From positions 124,001-188,000 of the forward strand of contig NZ_AZAC01000011.1 of assembly GCF_000931935.2 (NCBI RefSeq): a DNA stretch of 64,000 nt. Reading direction: 5' to 3'. The DNA is from Dethiosulfatarculus sandiegensis. GTDB taxonomy: Bacteria; Desulfobacterota; Desulfarculia; Desulfarculales; Desulfarculaceae. This document shows positions 61,848 through 64,000 of the stretch, piece by piece. The notes below the pieces were generated by a model. That model made no database searches and was not told the origin of the DNA. It saw nothing but the letters and a program-made list of their open reading frames with translations. A program made the translations under genes and the position numbers. Position 1 is the first letter of the stretch, and every line of letters begins with the position of its first letter.

Positions 61848-63056
61848 ATGAAAAAACTAGGCATCATCTTATTAGCCCTGGCCCTGGCTGTTGGTTTCAC
61901 CGCAGCCAACGCTGATTTCGGTATGGCCAAGGACAAGGTTCAGGAAAAGGCCAAAAAGAAAAAATATAAAAAATTCGGAGCGGATGAAAGGGCCAAAGCC
62001 TGGAAGAACAAAAAGTGGAAAACCTCCAAGAAACGCATTACCTGGCGTATGACAGGCCCCTGGGGAGCAGGACTTTTATTTTATGACTTCATGATCCATT
62101 TTGCCGACAGTGTGAGGGCGGCCAGCGGTGGACGTTTGAATATCAAGGTGTTCCCGGCCGGAGCCATTGTACCGCCCATGGAGACCTTTGAGGCGGTGAG
62201 CAAGGGAGTGGTGGATATCGGCCATTCCTGGCCCGGTTACTGGAAGGGTAAGAACGAGGCTTTTGTGGCCTTTTCCTCGGTTCCCTTTGGCCTGGACAAT
62301 GAAGGCTATAACATCTGGTACTACGAGCGCGGCGGTCAGGAAATGCTTAACGAGCTTTACGGCCGTTTCGGCATGGTGGCCTTTTTCTGCGGCAACGCAG
62401 GACAGGAGTTGGGGCTTTTTTCAAACAAAAAGGCCTCCAAGATGGAGGATTTCAAGGGCATGAAGGTCCGTACGGTTGGATGGTACATGGACATCCTAAA
62501 CCGTCTCGGGGCATCGGTCACACCACTGCCCGGCAGTGAGATCTACCTCGGCCTGGAGCGCGGCATTATTGATGCCTGCGAATTTTCTTCACCCGCAGTG
62601 GATCTGCCCATGGGCTTCCATGAGGTCACCAAGTATGTGATTGAGCCCGGCGCGCATCAACCTTCCTGCCAATTTGACATCTTCATTAACAAAAAGAAAT
62701 GGGACGCCCTGCCTGAAGACTTAAAGGCCATCGTCTCCATCTGCGCCAAGGAAACCCAGCTCTGGTCCAATGCCTGGATCGAAAACTTAAACATCACGGC
62801 CATCAAGGAAATGGGCAAAAAAGTTGAATATGTGGTCATGGAAGACGAGGCGCTGAACGAATTCGCCAAGACCACATATGAGTATCTGGAAGAGCTCAAG
62901 GCCAAGAACCCGGATGTGAAAAAGGTCTTGGACTCCCAAGACAAATTCAAGGAAGATTTTGCCCCCTGGCGTGAGATGAGAGGCAGGCTGGTTCCCTGGC
63001 CCTATAAGACCTATACCAGCGGCTCCCAAAAATCGGTGGGCACCCATTTACAGTAG
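61848..63056 (+). CDS. dctP: TRAP transporter solute receptor with long basic insert
   Basis: A 402-residue DctP-type receptor, longer than the usual 320-340. A signal peptide (about 1-22) is followed by about 45 residues that are unusually rich in lysine (AKDKVQEKAKKKKYKKFG and on). The DctP fold follows: WRMTGPWGAGLLFYDFM, KVFPAGAIVPPMETFEAV, then KVRTVGWYMDILNRLG near 215 holding the substrate arginine. Such mid-size receptors bind aromatic or keto acids in known cases. ATG 61848 has GGGAGG 8 bases upstream. Neighbours: SDR upstream, DctQ and DctM downstream. Confidence 0.92.
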   Translation: MKKLGIILLALALAVGFTAANADFGMAKDKVQEKAKKKKYKKFGADERAKAWKNKKWKTSKKRITWRMTGPWGAGLLFYDFMIHFADSVRAASGGRLNIKVFPAGAIVPPMETFEAVSKGVVDIGHSWPGYWKGKNEAFVAFSSVPFGLDNEGYNIWYYERGGQEMLNELYGRFGMVAFFCGNAGQELGLFSNKKASKMEDFKGMKVRTVGWYMDILNRLGASVTPLPGSEIYLGLERGIIDACEFSSPAVDLPMGFHEVTKYVIEPGAHQPSCQFDIFINKKKWDALPEDLKAIVSICAKETQLWSNAWIENLNITAIKEMGKKVEYVVMEDEALNEFAKTTYEYLEELKAKNPDVKKVLDSQDKFKEDFAPWREMRGRLVPWPYKTYTSGSQKSVGTHLQ

Positions 63057-63189
63057 CCTACGAAAAAATCCCGACAAATCCTGAAACCGGTTCATGCCCT
63101 GAGCCGGTTTCAGGGACCGCAACACCTGCAGGCAGGGGCGGACCCATTACCTTGCCACATGCCAACCACATAAAAAGCGGGGATGAAAT

Positions 63190-63696
63190 ATGAACAAGCT
63201 TATCGATGCGGTGGATGGATTCACCGAATACACCGGCAGATGGATCGCGCTCCTCATCCTGCCGCTCATCTTTGTGGTGCTCTATGAAGTACTGATGCGC
63301 AGGGTTTTCAACGCCCCCACCACTTGGGCCTTTGAGGTCACGGTTTATTGTTACGGCGCTCATTTTATTCTGGGTATGGCCTACACCATGCTCTATGACA
63401 GCCATGTGCGCATAGATATTATTGTTCTTCAGATGCCGGAGCGCATCCAGTTATGGCTGAGGGTGATAACCTTTGTGATTATCTTTCTGCCCTTTGTGGG
63501 CATACTCACCATAGCTGCGGTCAAATACGCGGCCGAATCTTGGATCATGAACGAACACTCCTGGAGCGCCTGGAAACCGCCGCTCTACCCTTACAAAACC
63601 GTCATGCCCATTGGCCTTTTGATGCTCATGGCCCAGGGGATAGCCTGTTTCCTGAAAGATCTGAAAAAATTGAAGGGGGGCAAAGATGGAGCCTGA
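63190..63696 (+). CDS. dctQ: TRAP transporter small permease (DctQ type)
   Basis: A 168-residue, four-helix subunit. Seen are the first helix ALLILPLIFVVLYEVLMRRV, then NAPTTWAFEVTVYCYGAHF, GMAYTMLYDSHVRIDIIV and FLPFVGILTIAAVKYAAESW. It bridges the receptor and the large permease. ATG 63190 is preceded by GGGGATG. Its stop overlaps the start of the next gene by 11 bases, indicating coupling. Confidence 0.92.
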   Translation: MNKLIDAVDGFTEYTGRWIALLILPLIFVVLYEVLMRRVFNAPTTWAFEVTVYCYGAHFILGMAYTMLYDSHVRIDIIVLQMPERIQLWLRVITFVIIFLPFVGILTIAAVKYAAESWIMNEHSWSAWKPPLYPYKTVMPIGLLMLMAQGIACFLKDLKKLKGGKDGA

Positions 63697-64000
63697 AACC
63701 TTAGCCCTTCTGATGTTCGGCACCCTTTTGATAACCCTTTTTCTGGGGCACCCCCTTGCCTTCAGCCTGGGTATTTTGGCCACGGTATTCGGCCTCATCG
63801 GCACCGGCGGGGAAATAGACCTTCTCTTTGCCATGTTCGCCTCCAAGACCTATGGCGTCATGGAGGAATATGTCCTGGTGGCCGTGCCCCTTTTCATATT
63901 CATGGCCCAGATGTTGGACGCATCGGGAATAGCTGAAAAGCTCTTCAAAACCATGCATATCATCTTGGGTCCCATAAGGGGGGGGCTGGCCCTTGCGGTG
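63686..64000 (+). CDS. dctM: TRAP transporter large permease, N-terminal part (runs off window)
   Basis: ATG 63686, preceded by AAGGGGGG, opens a frame that continues to the window edge: 105 codons. The N-terminus reads MEPETLALLMFGTLLITLF, then GHPLAFSLGILATVFGLIG and VAVPLFIFMAQMLDASGIAE, all typical of DctM (compare FFILAGNLMSRG in the other copy). It is the channel subunit of the SDR-dctPQ operon. Confidence 0.9.
   Translation, partial: MEPETLALLMFGTLLITLFLGHPLAFSLGILATVFGLIGTGGEIDLLFAMFASKTYGVMEEYVLVAVPLFIFMAQMLDASGIAEKLFKTMHIILGPIRGGLALAV

Overview
The window looks like a chromosomal stretch of an anaerobic, probably sulfate-reducing or syntrophic, Desulfobacterota-type (deltaproteobacterial) bacterium. 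I infer this from gene content, not from a marker gene. The clues are a Qmo/Hdr-like electron-transfer cluster, a 2-hydroxyacyl-CoA dehydratase with its ATP-dependent activase, several acyl-CoA ligases, three TRAP uptake systems, a PPi-type phosphofructokinase, a PEP-CTERM protein and a hybrid kinase plus sigma-54 activator. I see no insertion sequence, prophage, CRISPR array or rRNA. One tRNA gene, tRNA-Arg(TCT), is present.

Layout. 1-2.6 kb: end of an EAL protein, an HDOD protein, tRNA-Arg (minus strand) and a PEP-CTERM protein. 3.1-12.2 kb: mostly housekeeping genes on the plus strand: a 57-residue four-cysteine protein overlapping argS, a SPOR protein, a short ArgA-like acetyltransferase, a PmbA/TldD protein, an M23 peptidase, secA and argJ. 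12.4-17.4 kb (minus): dehydratase, activase, CoA ligase and thiolase, behind a strong promoter and a palindromic site. 17.7-25.3 kb (plus): two HdrA/Qmo-like proteins, HdrC-like, HdrB-like, a lipoyl H-protein homologue, then a GlcD-GlcF fusion preceded by a structured leader. 25.7-32.6 kb (minus): panB-ilvD-dctPQM and a GntR/FCD regulator. 32.8-46.9 kb: recJ, a CoA-binding protein, small lipoproteins, an NADH:rubredoxin-reductase-like flavoprotein, a glycine-rich exported protein, Usp, PPi-PFK, an exported C45/phospholipase-B-like hydrolase, a Tat-exported aspartate 4-decarboxylase homologue, an SH3 lipoprotein and a MerR regulator. 47.1-56.8 kb: an IclR-led operon with CoA ligase, TAXI-TRAP receptor, DUF1850, fused TRAP permease, second CoA ligase, zinc alcohol dehydrogenase and acyl-CoA dehydrogenase. 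57.2-64 kb: hybrid histidine kinase, sigma-54 activator, then SDR-dctPQM running off the right edge.

How the genes fit together. The accessory part reads as a set of organic-acid uptake and activation modules, each with its own regulator, beside a soluble redox hub that could pass electrons from 2-hydroxy acid oxidation through Hdr/Qmo-like proteins. The most unusual signals are the Hdr/Qmo-like, lipoyl-protein and GlcD-GlcF cluster, the one-subunit dehydratase with activase facing it across a shared control region, and the PanB-IlvD-TRAP operon, which may be a catabolic C1-releasing sugar-acid route. Start codons were moved where a Shine-Dalgarno sequence, an overlap or homology supports another site.
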